A DNA stretch of 64,000 nucleotides from assembly GCA_041600415.1 (NCBI GenBank), contig JBFIKF010000002.1:248001-312000 (forward strand). Reading direction: 5' to 3'. The translations under genes were made by a program, and so were the position numbers. The stretch's first letter is position 1; every line of letters begins with the position of its first letter. A model generated the notes under the pieces. The model was not told the origin of the DNA. It did no database searches and saw only the letters and a list, made by a program, of their open reading frames with translations. This stretch comes from JBFJKD01 sp041600415 (GTDB lineage Bacteria > Pseudomonadota > Gammaproteobacteria > Pseudomonadales > Porticoccaceae). Below are positions 22,851 through 32,104 of this stretch, one piece after another.

Positions 22851-25083
22851 GGGCGTCGCACTTGCGGTGAGTGAGGAACCAACAGCTGTGAATACGGGGA
22901 TTGCGCTCGAAATCCTTATCGATGGTTGCCGCCGTCACGTCCTCAACCTGAAATGTTTCCATAACAATCGGATCCATTTTAAATTGACGGAAATTATTGG
23001 AAAACACCAGCACACCATCTTCGGCCAGCAGCCCGATGGCCTGCCCAAGTAGTGCGGCGTGATCCTTTTGAAGATCCAGTACACCCGCCATTTTTTTTGA
23101 ATTGGAAAACGTGGGCGGGTCCAGCAAAATAATATCGTACTCACCGCTCGCCGCGCCGAGCCACGCGATACAGTCAGCGCGCAGCAGTTGATGCGCCTGC
23201 GGGTCGAGGTCGTTCAATGCAAAATTACGTTGCGCCCACTCCAGATAGGCATTGGACATATCCACGCTCAAACTGTGCTGCGCACCCGCCAGGGCGGCCT
23301 GTACGGTAGCGGTTGCGGTATAACAGAACAGATTCAGAAATCGCACCGGTTTTTGTTGGCGAGCAAGCAACGCGCAGCGCTCGGCAATTAGCCGGCGTAC
23401 CGGTCGGTGATCGAGAAACAGTCCAGTGTCTATATAGTCGCTGAGGTTCACTTCGAGCGTAGCATCGCCTTCGGTAATCGTAAAAACGCCCGTTCCAGTG
23501 TTTTGTACCCGCTGATACTGCTTGTTGTGACGCTGACGCCTGCGCAGCTTGTAAAATACCTCTTGCCCCTGAGGCGCGAGTACGTTGTCCACTGCCTCGC
23601 GCACTTCCCGTAAATGGCGTCGCGCGCTGTCCTCGTCGATTGAAGTTGGCGCCTGATATTCCTGCACGTGAATATGCTCACCATAGCAATCGATTGCCAC
23701 CGCGTACTCGGGCAAGTCGGCGTCGTACAGGCGATAACACGTCGTTTGCGTACGCTTTAACCAGGGTGCCAACTTACGTTGATTTTTGCGCAATCGATTG
23801 GCCAACATTTGCGCACCAGAAGTTAATGGCTCAGACGGCTTTGCCTCCCGCATCTTCGGTGCGTCGTAACTCGCCGTGTGCTCCCGGATATCAAATAACG
23901 ATAATTCGCTGGCAATGGTACCGTTAAACAGTTTATAGCGCTTATCTCGCCGCAAGCCCAATTCAAAACCCAGTGTGCTGTTGCCCGTGAATACGGCCGC
24001 GCGCCAGCCTCCAAAATAGCTCTTTAACACCAGCCCCAGTTGCTGATACAAGCCCCGCAGCCCTTCTTCTTCTCCCAGGCGCAGGCCATACGGCGGATTA
24101 GTCACCACCAGCCCAGGAAGGCCGTCCGGAATCGGGTTGCGCAATGCAGCGACAGCACCGTGACGCACTTCGATAATCTGCGCCAGTCCGGCCCGCGCAA
24201 TATTCGCCCCGCTGGCCAGCACCGCGTTGCTGTCCCAATCGAAGCCCCAGATACGGGTGGCGACCTGCGGCGCTGCCGCATCTTGCAGGTGCTGCAATTT
24301 TGCCAACCCTGCACTCTTTCGCGCTTCGGCATCGGCAAGCAATTCCCGCCAGTATGCTGGTTGATGGTGGCGCCAACGCAAAAACCCAAAGTGGGTGCGC
24401 AGGATTCCTGGCGCGATATCCGCCGCCATCAGACCTGCCTCGACCAACAGTGTTCCACTGCCACACATGGGATCGACTAACGCGCCACCCCTGGCGGCAA
24501 TCCCGGGCCATCCAGCGCGAATTAGTATCGCTGCCGCCAGATTTTCCTTCAGGGGAGCCAGCATACCCTCTGCCCGATAGTTGCGGCGGTGCAGACTGCC
24601 CCCTGAAAAATCCAGACTCAGGGTAGCCATGCCCTGAGCAAGCCGCACATTGAGTCGAATATCCGGGGTCTGTTGTTCGATGTTCGGGCGCTCTCCGGTG
24701 TTGCGACGAAAGTAATCAATGACCGCGTCCTTGACCCGCAACGCGCCGTAGTGGCTATTCTCGATACCGGGACCAGTGCCGATAAAATCCACCACAAACG
24801 TTGCCTCGGCGCCGAAGTGCTCACTCCAGCTGAGGTTGGAAGCACCTGTGTAGATGTCGTCCGCGCTGGCCACGGGAAACACTGCCAGAGGTAATAACAC
24901 CCGGTTCGCCAGCCGCGACCATAAGCATATTCCATAGGCCTCCCGTAGCGAGCACTGCAGTGCCACGCCCGCCACAGTTTCGCGCCGACGATGCAGACCC
25001 AATTGCGCTAACTCATCACCCAACAAGCCTTCCAGGCCCCTTGGACAACTGACAAACCACTCATTAAACACGTTCGCGATCAC
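22843..25083 (-). CDS. rlmKL: 23S rRNA bifunctional methyltransferase RlmKL
   Basis: This 746-residue fusion enzyme methylates 23S rRNA at G2445 (N2, RlmL half) and G2069 (N7, RlmK half). The N-terminal THUMP region is followed by the RlmL Rossmann domain with DPMCGSGTLLVEA and the N6/N2-type catalytic VTNPPYG. The RlmK half has FLNLFCYTATATV and LLDPPTFSNS. Length and domain order match E. coli RlmKL (702 residues). It is divergent from rmf, as in Pseudomonas. No truncation is seen. Confidence 0.97.
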   Translation of the reverse strand: MIANVFNEWFVSCPRGLEGLLGDELAQLGLHRRRETVAGVALQCSLREAYGICLWSRLANRVLLPLAVFPVASADDIYTGASNLSWSEHFGAEATFVVDFIGTGPGIENSHYGALRVKDAVIDYFRRNTGERPNIEQQTPDIRLNVRLAQGMATLSLDFSGGSLHRRNYRAEGMLAPLKENLAAAILIRAGWPGIAARGGALVDPMCGSGTLLVEAGLMAADIAPGILRTHFGFLRWRHHQPAYWRELLADAEARKSAGLAKLQHLQDAAAPQVATRIWGFDWDSNAVLASGANIARAGLAQIIEVRHGAVAALRNPIPDGLPGLVVTNPPYGLRLGEEEGLRGLYQQLGLVLKSYFGGWRAAVFTGNSTLGFELGLRRDKRYKLFNGTIASELSLFDIREHTASYDAPKMREAKPSEPLTSGAQMLANRLRKNQRKLAPWLKRTQTTCYRLYDADLPEYAVAIDCYGEHIHVQEYQAPTSIDEDSARRHLREVREAVDNVLAPQGQEVFYKLRRRQRHNKQYQRVQNTGTGVFTITEGDATLEVNLSDYIDTGLFLDHRPVRRLIAERCALLARQQKPVRFLNLFCYTATATVQAALAGAQHSLSVDMSNAYLEWAQRNFALNDLDPQAHQLLRADCIAWLGAASGEYDIILLDPPTFSNSKKMAGVLDLQKDHAALLGQAIGLLAEDGVLVFSNNFRQFKMDPIVMETFQVEDVTAATIDKDFERNPRIHSCWFLTHRKCDARE

Positions 25084-25261
25084 CTTTGATTACTGTCGGG
25101 CATTAAACAGGCAGCCTATAGACAAATAAAATCTTCGACACACCAGCGTCAATTTGTTGAACTGTCGAGGATCCTCTTTCCCGTCCTGCCAAGGGAAAAC
25201 TCTCGGTGGATAGCGCCCTCCCGGCGGGAACTGATAATGCAGTAACAGGAGCTGTTCTCTT

Positions 25262-25468
25262 ATGAAAAGGCAAAAACGTGACACCACCCACCGCGCCTAC
25301 ATCAAAGGATATCAGGTCGGCTTCAGCGGACGGGCTAACGATCATTGCCCCTATTCTGGAGAAAACCCCCTCAGTGCCGAGTGGATCAAGGGCTGGCGCG
25401 AAGGTCGCGAGGACCACTGGCAAGGTTATCGTGCCTCCACCAGTCAGCAAAAAGTGGTTTCCATGTAA
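25262..25468 (+). CDS. rmf: Ribosome modulation factor
   Basis: The 68-residue basic protein MKRQKRDTTHRAYIKGYQ... matches RMF, which pairs 70S ribosomes into inactive 100S dimers in stationary phase. The hallmark segments GYQVGFSGR, CPY and WIKGWREGRED are all present. AGGAG stands ten bases before the ATG. In other species rmf transcription depends on ppGpp; relA is also in this window at 57156. A series of hairpins follows the stop (25500-25575). Confidence 0.97.
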   Translation: MKRQKRDTTHRAYIKGYQVGFSGRANDHCPYSGENPLSAEWIKGWREGREDHWQGYRASTSQQKVVSM

Positions 25469-25499
25469 CATTTTTTAAGGTCGTCCGCATTCAGGTCTC

Positions 25500-25517
25500 C
25501 AGGGCTCAATCGCCCTG
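25500..25517. repeat. First of three adjacent inverted repeats after rmf
   Basis: CAGGGC, TCAATC, GCCCTG: a 6-bp stem with a six-base loop, 31 bp past the rmf stop. It lacks a T-tract, so it is more likely an mRNA-stabilising or folding element than a terminator. Confidence 0.5.
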
Positions 25518-25521
25518 ATCG

Positions 25522-25539
25522 AAGCCTCCAACGAGGCTT
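25522..25539. repeat. Second adjacent inverted repeat after rmf
   Basis: AAGCCTC, CAAC, GAGGCTT: a perfect 7-bp stem with a four-base loop. It ends at the pyrD stop codon. No T-tract directly follows on either strand. Confidence 0.5.
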
Positions 25540-26560
25540 AAGAATCGGTAGCCGCTAATGCCGCTACCGATTCTTTTATCAGGCCTGGCCCACGATAGAT
25601 AAATCCCGTGTAGAGCTGTACAAGACTCGCCCCGGCGCGTATTTTTTCCGCTGCGTCAGCGCCGCTGCAAATTCCACCTACGCCAATAATCGGTATTACA
25701 CCGTCTAATTGTTGCGCGAGCGTCGCCACCACTGCAGTGGCTCGCGCACGCAGGGGTAACCCACTTAAGCCCCCGGTCTGTTGCGCAACCGCTAAATCCT
25801 CCAGCCCATCCCGGGCAGTGGTGGTGTTGGTGGCAATTACCCCGTCGATACGATTTTTAATCAGCAGAGCAGCAAGTTCGGCGAGTTGATTCGCATTCAT
25901 ATCCGGCGCTATTTTTACCGCCAGGGGCACGTATCGTTGATGGTGATCCGCCAGTCTGCTGTGCACCTCCTTCAGTTCTGCCAGTAATTGCCCCAGGTTT
26001 TGTCCAAGCTGCAAATCCCGCAACCCCGGCGTATTGGGAGAGGAAATATTCACCGTCACATAGTCCGCACAGGGATATACCTTCTCCAGGCAGTGCCGAT
26101 AATCATCAATCGCCCGATCGAGGGGAGTATCAGCATTCTTGCCAATATTGACACCCAACACACCGTCGTAACGGCGTTTTGCCACCTGCTTAACCAGATG
26201 ATCGACGCCCAGATTATTAAACCCCATGCGATTGATGATGGCCTGGTGTTGCGCCACGCGAAACAGACGCGGCCTGGGATTACCCTGCTGAGGGCGCGGC
26301 GTCACAGTACCAATTTCAACAAAACCAAAGCCGAGGGCTCCCAACGCATTGAAATAATCGCCATTTTTATCCAGCCCCGCGGCAAGCCCCACCCCATTTC
26401 GAAAACGCAGTCCCATGACCTCCACGGGTTTGTGCGCAACAGCCTGCGCAATGGTTGGCAGTACACCCAGGCGCGCGGCACCACTAATCGCTATCAGGGA
26501 TAGATGATGAGCAGTTTCCGGTGGCAATAAAAATAGCGCCTGGCGCGCAAGCTGGTACAT
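25538..26560 (-). CDS. pyrD: Dihydroorotate dehydrogenase (quinone), class 2
   Basis: The 340-residue flavoprotein oxidises dihydroorotate to orotate in pyrimidine synthesis, passing electrons to quinone at the inner membrane. The N-terminal amphipathic helix MYQLARQALFLLPPETAHHLS is the class 2 membrane-associating segment. FMN and substrate motifs are GLAAGLDKNGD, IGTVTPRPQ, RMGFNNLGVD, GVNIGKN, NISSPNTPGLR (with the class 2 catalytic Ser), KIAPD, NTT and GVGGI. The start at 26560 matches the E. coli N-terminus (336 residues); an ATG six bases earlier is possible. The 3' end codes for, and overlaps, the rmf-side hairpin. Confidence 0.96.
   Translation of the reverse strand: MYQLARQALFLLPPETAHHLSLIAISGAARLGVLPTIAQAVAHKPVEVMGLRFRNGVGLAAGLDKNGDYFNALGALGFGFVEIGTVTPRPQQGNPRPRLFRVAQHQAIINRMGFNNLGVDHLVKQVAKRRYDGVLGVNIGKNADTPLDRAIDDYRHCLEKVYPCADYVTVNISSPNTPGLRDLQLGQNLGQLLAELKEVHSRLADHHQRYVPLAVKIAPDMNANQLAELAALLIKNRIDGVIATNTTTARDGLEDLAVAQQTGGLSGLPLRARATAVVATLAQQLDGVIPIIGVGGICSGADAAEKIRAGASLVQLYTGFIYRGPGLIKESVAALAATDS
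25540..25575 (+). terminator. Rho-independent terminator for rmf inside the end of pyrD
   Basis: AAGAATCGGTAGC and GCTACCGATTCTT form a perfect 13-bp stem with a ten-base loop, followed on the plus strand by TTTT (overlapping the stem end). It lies within the last codons of pyrD on the opposite strand. The stem is long and the T-tract short, so I regard it as the most likely rmf terminator. Confidence 0.65.
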
Positions 26561-26814
26561 GGACATCCCGCTAATTAACCGCTGGCAAGAATAAGGCATG
26601 CCCCCGCGCAAGTCATCCGTTATCCCCGGCGAGCGTAAAAACCCGCCCATCATATTTGCGTCGGGTCACTCTCTCCAGGAACTTTTGTGACGGCCCGGAT
26701 TCCTAATCCCGTATTTTTTTTAACGCCGCCAGGTATGACCGTGCGGCTTTGAGGAGCCATCGACAACCCGCTACAATTCCATTACCTTGCGCGATCACCC
26801 AACGAGTCCCATGC

Positions 26815-27774
26815 ATGCAGTGTTATACCGAAATTCAGTCGCTACTCGCCTTTTTAAATAATCGTATTGTCGGCCAAACCCATCTCGCTCAACGCCTGAT
26901 TATGGCACTGTTGGCCGATGGCCACCTGCTGGTTGAAGGCGCGCCCGGCCTCGCCAAGACGAAAGCGATCAAAACCCTTGCGGAAGGTATCCATGGCGAT
27001 TTTCATCGGGTCCAGTTTACGCCGGACTTACTGCCTGCCGACATCACCGGCAGCGATATCTATCGCCCGGAAAACGGCAAATTTGAATTTCAACCCGGGC
27101 CTTTGTTCCACAACCTGGTACTGGCCGATGAAATTAATCGCGCTCCCGCCAAAGTTCAGTCCGCGTTGCTCGAAGCCATGGCAGAACGCCAGATCAGCGT
27201 CGGTCAGCAAACCTACGCCCTGCCCAAACTGTTCCTGGTGATGGCCACGCAAAACCCCATCGAGCAGGAAGGCACCTATCCCTTGCCCGAAGCCCAGATG
27301 GACCGTTTTCTGATGCACGTACCGGTAGATTACCCACATCGCGATAGCGAGCGTCGCATATTGCAACTGGCCCGGGACGAGGCGGTGGGTACAGCCTCCG
27401 GCGACTCTCCCGGCCTTACTCAGGAAACTATTTTCGCAGCCCGTGCAGCGGCGTTACAGGTAAAAATGGCTGACAACGTCGAGGAGTATCTGGTGCAACT
27501 GGTCCTGGCTACCCGCAAACCCGAGGCCTACAGCAAACAGGTTGCACAATGGATTGAGTACGGTGCCAGCCCGCGGGCAACCATCGCCCTGGATCGCTGC
27601 AGCCGCGTCAACGCCTGGCTGGATGGCCGGGAGTTTGTGACGCCAGATGATGTGCGCGCAGTAGCCCACGACGTCTTGCGCCATCGCCTGATTATTAGCT
27701 TTACGGCCGAAACCAGCGGTGCGAACGCCGATTCAATCATAACCAGCCTTATCGATTGTGTACCCCCTGCATGA
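26815..27774 (+). CDS. moxR: MoxR family AAA+ ATPase
   Basis: The 319-residue protein is a MoxR-type chaperone ATPase. Walker A is GAPGLAKT (42-49), Walker B LVLADEINRAP, with the pore/sensor stretch MATQNPIEQEGTYPLPEAQMDRF and the C-terminal lid ASPRATIALDRCSR. MoxR proteins act with vWA proteins to mature or activate enzyme complexes. The ATG at 26815 is preferred over the first in-frame start because the family begins about 15-20 residues before the NNRIVGQ segment. The gene opens a six-gene overlapping cluster (moxR, DUF58, DUF4381, vWA, vWA-TPR, BatD-like), and its stop overlaps the next start (ATGA). Confidence 0.95.
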   Translation: MQCYTEIQSLLAFLNNRIVGQTHLAQRLIMALLADGHLLVEGAPGLAKTKAIKTLAEGIHGDFHRVQFTPDLLPADITGSDIYRPENGKFEFQPGPLFHNLVLADEINRAPAKVQSALLEAMAERQISVGQQTYALPKLFLVMATQNPIEQEGTYPLPEAQMDRFLMHVPVDYPHRDSERRILQLARDEAVGTASGDSPGLTQETIFAARAAALQVKMADNVEEYLVQLVLATRKPEAYSKQVAQWIEYGASPRATIALDRCSRVNAWLDGREFVTPDDVRAVAHDVLRHRLIISFTAETSGANADSIITSLIDCVPPA

Positions 27775-28709
27775 TGCTTTACCCCGATTCGTCGCAAGCA
27801 GTCTTTGCCAGCGCGGAAAGCCTTGTACAACTGCGTCGTGGATCCCGCGAACTACGCTTGTTCCCTCGACACACCCCGCGCAGCGCCCTGACGGGCAACC
27901 ATCGATCCCGCCTGCGCGGACGGGGTATGGATTTCGATGAAGTGCGACCCTATCAACCCGGTGACGATATTCGCACCATCGACTGGCGCGTTACCGCGCG
28001 CACGGGTAGCACCCACACCAAACTCTTTCGCGAAGAACGGGAGCGCCCAGTTTTAGTGGTGGCGGATTTACGTCAACACATGTTTTTTGGTAGTCGCAAG
28101 CTCAAGTCCGTTACCACCTGCGAGATCGCTGCAACCCTCGCCTGGGCTGGTCTGTACGCCAACGACCGGGTGGGTGGCCTGGTGTTTGGCCCGAAGCAAC
28201 ATAGCGATATTCGCGCGCGCCGCAGCCATCACAGTGTCCTGCAACTGATTCACAGCCTGTGCGCTGCAAGTCGTGCGCTGCAACAACGGCATCCTGACGA
28301 TTACACCCTGGCCACAATACTTGAACATACCCGTCGCGTGGCCCATCCCGGGTTTACGGTAGTTGTTGTCAGTGATTTTCACGATTTAAATGACACAACT
28401 GAAAGCCACCTGTTTCAATTGGCACGCCACTGCGACGTCAACCTTTGTCACGTCTACGACAGCCTCGAAAAGGAATTGCCGCCCCCCGGGCTTTATCCGG
28501 TCACCGACGGGCGACAACGTTTCGCTCTCGACACCGCCAACGCCGCGTTGCGGGCCAGTTTTGCAGACACTTTCCGCGCCCGCACACTGAACTTGCAACA
28601 AATCGCGCAGCGCCTGCGCCTGGGACTTATCGCGTTTCCCGACAACAGCGCGGTGCTCGATGTACTACAACTGGCCTATGGTAAAGATCGTCAGCGGAGG
28701 CCGTCCTGA
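27771..28709 (+). CDS. DUF58 domain protein, MoxR operon partner
   Basis: The 312-residue protein has the DUF58 core motif DEVRPYQPGDDIRTIDWRVTARTG (about residues 55-80) and a vWA-like fold in its second half, with VVVVSDFHDL. No membrane segment is seen. DUF58 proteins almost always accompany MoxR ATPases and are thought to link them to the membrane vWA proteins; the biochemical role is not known. Tandem ATG codons at 27771 and 27774 are both possible; the first overlaps the moxR stop. The end overlaps the CTG start of the next gene. Confidence 0.92.
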   Translation: MMLYPDSSQAVFASAESLVQLRRGSRELRLFPRHTPRSALTGNHRSRLRGRGMDFDEVRPYQPGDDIRTIDWRVTARTGSTHTKLFREERERPVLVVADLRQHMFFGSRKLKSVTTCEIAATLAWAGLYANDRVGGLVFGPKQHSDIRARRSHHSVLQLIHSLCAASRALQQRHPDDYTLATILEHTRRVAHPGFTVVVVSDFHDLNDTTESHLFQLARHCDVNLCHVYDSLEKELPPPGLYPVTDGRQRFALDTANAALRASFADTFRARTLNLQQIAQRLRLGLIAFPDNSAVLDVLQLAYGKDRQRRPS

Positions 28710-29197
28710 ATCCCTTGCTCGCACAATTACGGGACATTCACGTGCCACCCCCGGTGAGTTGGTGGCCGCCCGCGCCAGGCTGGTGGGCACTGGCGTTGAT
28801 CGCGCTGCTAATATTCGTCTGGGGAGTCACAAGGGCAGTACGCCGCTACCGTCGCGCCCGCTACCGCCGCGACGGGAAGGCGCTCCTCGAGGACCTGTGG
28901 GGAAACTATACGCGCAGCGGCGACAGCGCACAGTTTGCGCGGGAGCTGGTAACGCTTATGCGCCGCTGCGCCATCGCCGCGACGCCGCAACAGGTCGCCG
29001 GGAACCTGACCACTGAAACGCTAATGGAGGCATTACAGGCGCAGGACCAGAAACAGCTATTGAAAATCATCTCACTACAGGATTTTAGCGCTGTCCTTTA
29101 CGACCCGGACGCGCCACCCCTGGCCAAAAGCCAGGCCCAGACGTTATATAGCTGCACGTTGCGTTGGCTCTCCAAGGGTGCCCCTCTGCCATGCTGA
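28706..29197 (+). CDS. DUF4381 membrane protein, probable CTG start
   Basis: From a CTG at 28706 the product is about 163 residues and begins (M)NPLLAQLRDIHVPPPVSWWPPAPGWW, the standard DUF4381 N-terminus. One membrane segment (about residues 25-45) is followed by a basic cytoplasmic domain. GGAGG at 28696-28700 stands five bases before this CTG, and the CTG overlaps the previous stop (CTGA). The next in-frame start, TTG at 28715, is 14 bases from the ribosome site and would lose the conserved N-terminus. The protein is the third member of the MoxR cluster; its function is unknown beyond that link. The next ATG (29191) overlaps its stop. Confidence 0.85.
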   Translation: MNPLLAQLRDIHVPPPVSWWPPAPGWWALALIALLIFVWGVTRAVRRYRRARYRRDGKALLEDLWGNYTRSGDSAQFARELVTLMRRCAIAATPQQVAGNLTTETLMEALQAQDQKQLLKIISLQDFSAVLYDPDAPPLAKSQAQTLYSCTLRWLSKGAPLPC

Positions 29198-30174
29198 GTT
29201 TGCACTGGCCCTGGCTGTTGCTGATCCTTCCGGCCCCCTGGTTGTACCGAGTGTTGCGCAAACCCGCTCCCAGCATGTCAGTACCGTTGTGGGCGCCAAT
29301 ATACGGCGAACTCAATCGCGAACACAGCTCCCACGGACGTGGCGATCTGCTGATAATGCTGCTCCTCAGCGCCATCTGGTGCGGTGCGGTCCTGGCAGCC
29401 GCTCGCCCTGTATGGATCGGTGAGCCGATTACCCTGCCCACCGCGGGGCGAGATTTGCTTCTGGCTGTCGATATCTCGGGCAGTATGGAAATCGAGGATA
29501 TGGACAGCGGCGGCAGACTGGTGGATCGTTTGCGCGTGGTTAAGGACGTGGTGGGCGAATTCGTCGCGCGGCGCAAGGGTGATCGACTCGGATTGATTCT
29601 GTTTGGCAGCAACGCCTATCTGCAAACACCCCTGACCTTCGATCGGGCTACCGTAAACACCATGCTTCAGGAGGCCCTGATCGGCTTTGCGGGTAAAGGC
29701 ACGGCCATCGGCGATGCCATCGGTCTGGCGGTAAAACGGCTACAGGATCGTCCCGAAAGTAGCCGGGTGGTGATATTGCTGACCGATGGCGCAAATACCG
29801 CGGGCGCGGTGACACCACTACAGGCGGCAGAACTGGCCGCCATTCATCGGGTTAAAGTGTACACGGTGGGCATCGGTGCCGACGAAATATTGCGTCGCTC
29901 CCTGTTCGGAGTGCAACGGATTAACCCCTCTGCCGATCTGGATGAGGACACGCTGACAGCGATCGCAGACAAAACCGGCGGCCGCTATTTTCGCGCCCGC
30001 AACCCGGAGGATCTCGCCGCTGTATACCGGACCCTCGATCAGATTGAACCCGTCGAGCAGGAAGCGGAGACATTGCGCCCCACGCAAGCGCTGTACTATT
30101 GGCCCCTGGCGGTCGCCATTCTGGCGAGTTTTACCCTCGCCCTGAAAACCCGCCTGAGGTACACCGATGGCTGA
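29191..30174 (+). CDS. vWA domain membrane protein (BatA-like)
   Basis: The 327-residue protein has an N-terminal hydrophobic part with two membrane segments (about 1-20 and 52-75), a vWA domain in the periplasm or cytoplasm, and a C-terminal membrane helix (about 305-322). The metal-ion-dependent adhesion site is intact: DISGS at 94-98, a Thr in GKGTAIGD and the LLTDGAN loop. Proteins of this type are partners of MoxR. The gene overlaps the DUF4381 gene by seven bases and the next gene by eight, so the operon is translationally coupled. Confidence 0.93.
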   Translation: MLSLHWPWLLLILPAPWLYRVLRKPAPSMSVPLWAPIYGELNREHSSHGRGDLLIMLLLSAIWCGAVLAAARPVWIGEPITLPTAGRDLLLAVDISGSMEIEDMDSGGRLVDRLRVVKDVVGEFVARRKGDRLGLILFGSNAYLQTPLTFDRATVNTMLQEALIGFAGKGTAIGDAIGLAVKRLQDRPESSRVVILLTDGANTAGAVTPLQAAELAAIHRVKVYTVGIGADEILRRSLFGVQRINPSADLDEDTLTAIADKTGGRYFRARNPEDLAAVYRTLDQIEPVEQEAETLRPTQALYYWPLAVAILASFTLALKTRLRYTDG

Positions 30175-32104
30175 ATTGATCACCCAGCTCAGTGCGTTTC
30201 ATTTTTTACGGCCCTGGTGGCTACTCGCATTACCGCCAGCGGCGGGATTTGCACTGTGGGCAGTCTATGGGAAACACCATCCCGCTGGCCCCTGGAACCA
30301 CGTGATAGCGCCGCACATATTGCCTTTCCTGGTGGCCGCAAACGGGGCCACGGGCAACCGCCGCCTGCCGCTGTGGGCCGCCATTGTCTGGTTACTATTA
30401 TGCCTGTCGGCCGCCGGTCCAACCTGGCAGCAAATTCCCTTGCCCATACACAAGCAACAGCAACCGCTGGTTATCCTGCTGGATCTGTCTCCTTCCATGT
30501 TGAGCGAGGATTTAAAGCCGAACCGCCTGGTCCGCGCGCGACTGAAACTCAGCGATCTGCTTCGCCTGCGCAAGGAAGGCACCACCGCACTGATCGCCTA
30601 TGCAGGGGATGCGCATACGGTAAGCCCACTCACCGATGACACCGCCACCATCGACGCCCTGTTGCCCGCCCTGAGCCCCGCCACGATGCCAATTGCTGGC
30701 AGTAACCCCGAGGCTGCGGTGCAATCCGGGCTCGAACTCATTATGCATGCGGGCCACCTGGCGGGAGATCTTCTGCTGGTCACGGACGGCGTGACCGACG
30801 ACGCCCAACGCACCATCGATGAATTTCTCGAAGGCCTGCCAAATTTTCGTCTGTCGGTGCTGGCCGTTGGCACCGACAGGGGCTCACCCATTCCAATTCC
30901 AGGGGGCGGCTTCGCCCGGGATCGCGACGGCACTATCATCATCGCTGGCGTCGATCACCAGGGGTTGCAGCAGTTCGCCGCCCACAATCAGGGTCGCTAC
31001 GCGGCGCTGACTCACGACGATAGCGATATACGGTTCATCACCGCCACCTTAAACAGCAAAAATTCTGCAACCGCCGAGCAACTGGAGCGCACGTTTGATA
31101 GTTGGGACGATCAGGGTTTCTGGCTGGTTTTGCTAGCCCTGCCCTTACTGCTGGTTAGTTTTCGCCGCAATCTGATTACTCTGTTGATTCTCAGCCCCTG
31201 TCTCCTCGCCAGCCCTTCGACCCAGGCGCTGGATTGGCAGGATTTGTGGCTGCGTAGCGACCAGCAAGCGGCGCGGGCGCTGTCTGAGAACGACGCGCAA
31301 CGGGCGGCTGAGCTGTTCCAGGATCCTGCGTGGAAAGGCACGGCCGCATTTCGCCACCAAGACTTCGAAGGCGCCGCCCGCTCCTTTGCGCAAACCAAAG
31401 ACCCTGCGGGGTACTACAATCTCGGTAACTCCCTGGCACACAACAACCAGTTTGAAGAAGCACTGGCCGCTTATGAACAGGCCCTGCGACTCGATCCCGA
31501 TCTGGAGGACGCCGCATTCAACCGGGACATTGTGAAAAAATTACTTGAGGAACAGCAACAATCTCAAGCGAATTCGGATTCTGAAAAACAAGAATCCGAT
31601 AAGCAACAATCGACGGATAATGCGACGCAGAAACAGAATTCGGCACAACAATCAGATGGGGGAGAAAAATCCACACAACCCAGCGATGAAAATAGCGGTT
31701 CACAACAATCTCAGCCCGACGCGGAAGACGATGCCAACCCTCACCAGCCCCGAGCGGCTCACGATCCCGCCAGAGAGCAGGATGCCCAGAGTAAATCAGA
31801 ACATGCAAGTCAGAAGGCAAACGACAATGCTACCCAAGACAATCCGAGAAATATCCAACCGGATTCAGCGCAGCCGGAAAATTCAGACCGACAATCACCG
31901 CCCCATAGCGAATCCGCAATGCAAAATCCCGATGGGACCCCACTGGACGCCGACAAACAACAGGCCCTGGAACGGTGGTTACGCCAGATCCCCGACGACC
32001 CGAGTGGACTGATGCGGCGTAAATTTGAATACGAAGCCCTCCAACGCGGCTATCGAGGGGATAATCTCCAACCGTCAAACGATCACCAACAGGAGCGTTG
32101 GTAA
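30167..32104 (+). CDS. vWA-TPR membrane protein with long polar linker (BatB/BatC-like)
   Basis: The 645-residue protein begins with two membrane segments (about 14-34 and 68-84), then a vWA domain with DLSPS at 106-110 as the adhesion-site start and LLVTDGVTDD later. A further membrane helix lies near 310-335, followed by one clear TPR-like repeat (about 415-455). Residues about 460-588 form a Gln/Ser/Asp/Asn-rich, probably disordered linker, and a short charged C-terminal region (ERWLRQIPDDPSGLMRRKFEYE) closes it. This conserved ending recurs in BatB/BatC-like proteins. It thus fuses the roles of separate BatB and BatC proteins. The stop overlaps the next start by one base (TAATG). Confidence 0.92.
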   Translation: MAELITQLSAFHFLRPWWLLALPPAAGFALWAVYGKHHPAGPWNHVIAPHILPFLVAANGATGNRRLPLWAAIVWLLLCLSAAGPTWQQIPLPIHKQQQPLVILLDLSPSMLSEDLKPNRLVRARLKLSDLLRLRKEGTTALIAYAGDAHTVSPLTDDTATIDALLPALSPATMPIAGSNPEAAVQSGLELIMHAGHLAGDLLLVTDGVTDDAQRTIDEFLEGLPNFRLSVLAVGTDRGSPIPIPGGGFARDRDGTIIIAGVDHQGLQQFAAHNQGRYAALTHDDSDIRFITATLNSKNSATAEQLERTFDSWDDQGFWLVLLALPLLLVSFRRNLITLLILSPCLLASPSTQALDWQDLWLRSDQQAARALSENDAQRAAELFQDPAWKGTAAFRHQDFEGAARSFAQTKDPAGYYNLGNSLAHNNQFEEALAAYEQALRLDPDLEDAAFNRDIVKKLLEEQQQSQANSDSEKQESDKQQSTDNATQKQNSAQQSDGGEKSTQPSDENSGSQQSQPDAEDDANPHQPRAAHDPAREQDAQSKSEHASQKANDNATQDNPRNIQPDSAQPENSDRQSPPHSESAMQNPDGTPLDADKQQALERWLRQIPDDPSGLMRRKFEYEALQRGYRGDNLQPSNDHQQERW

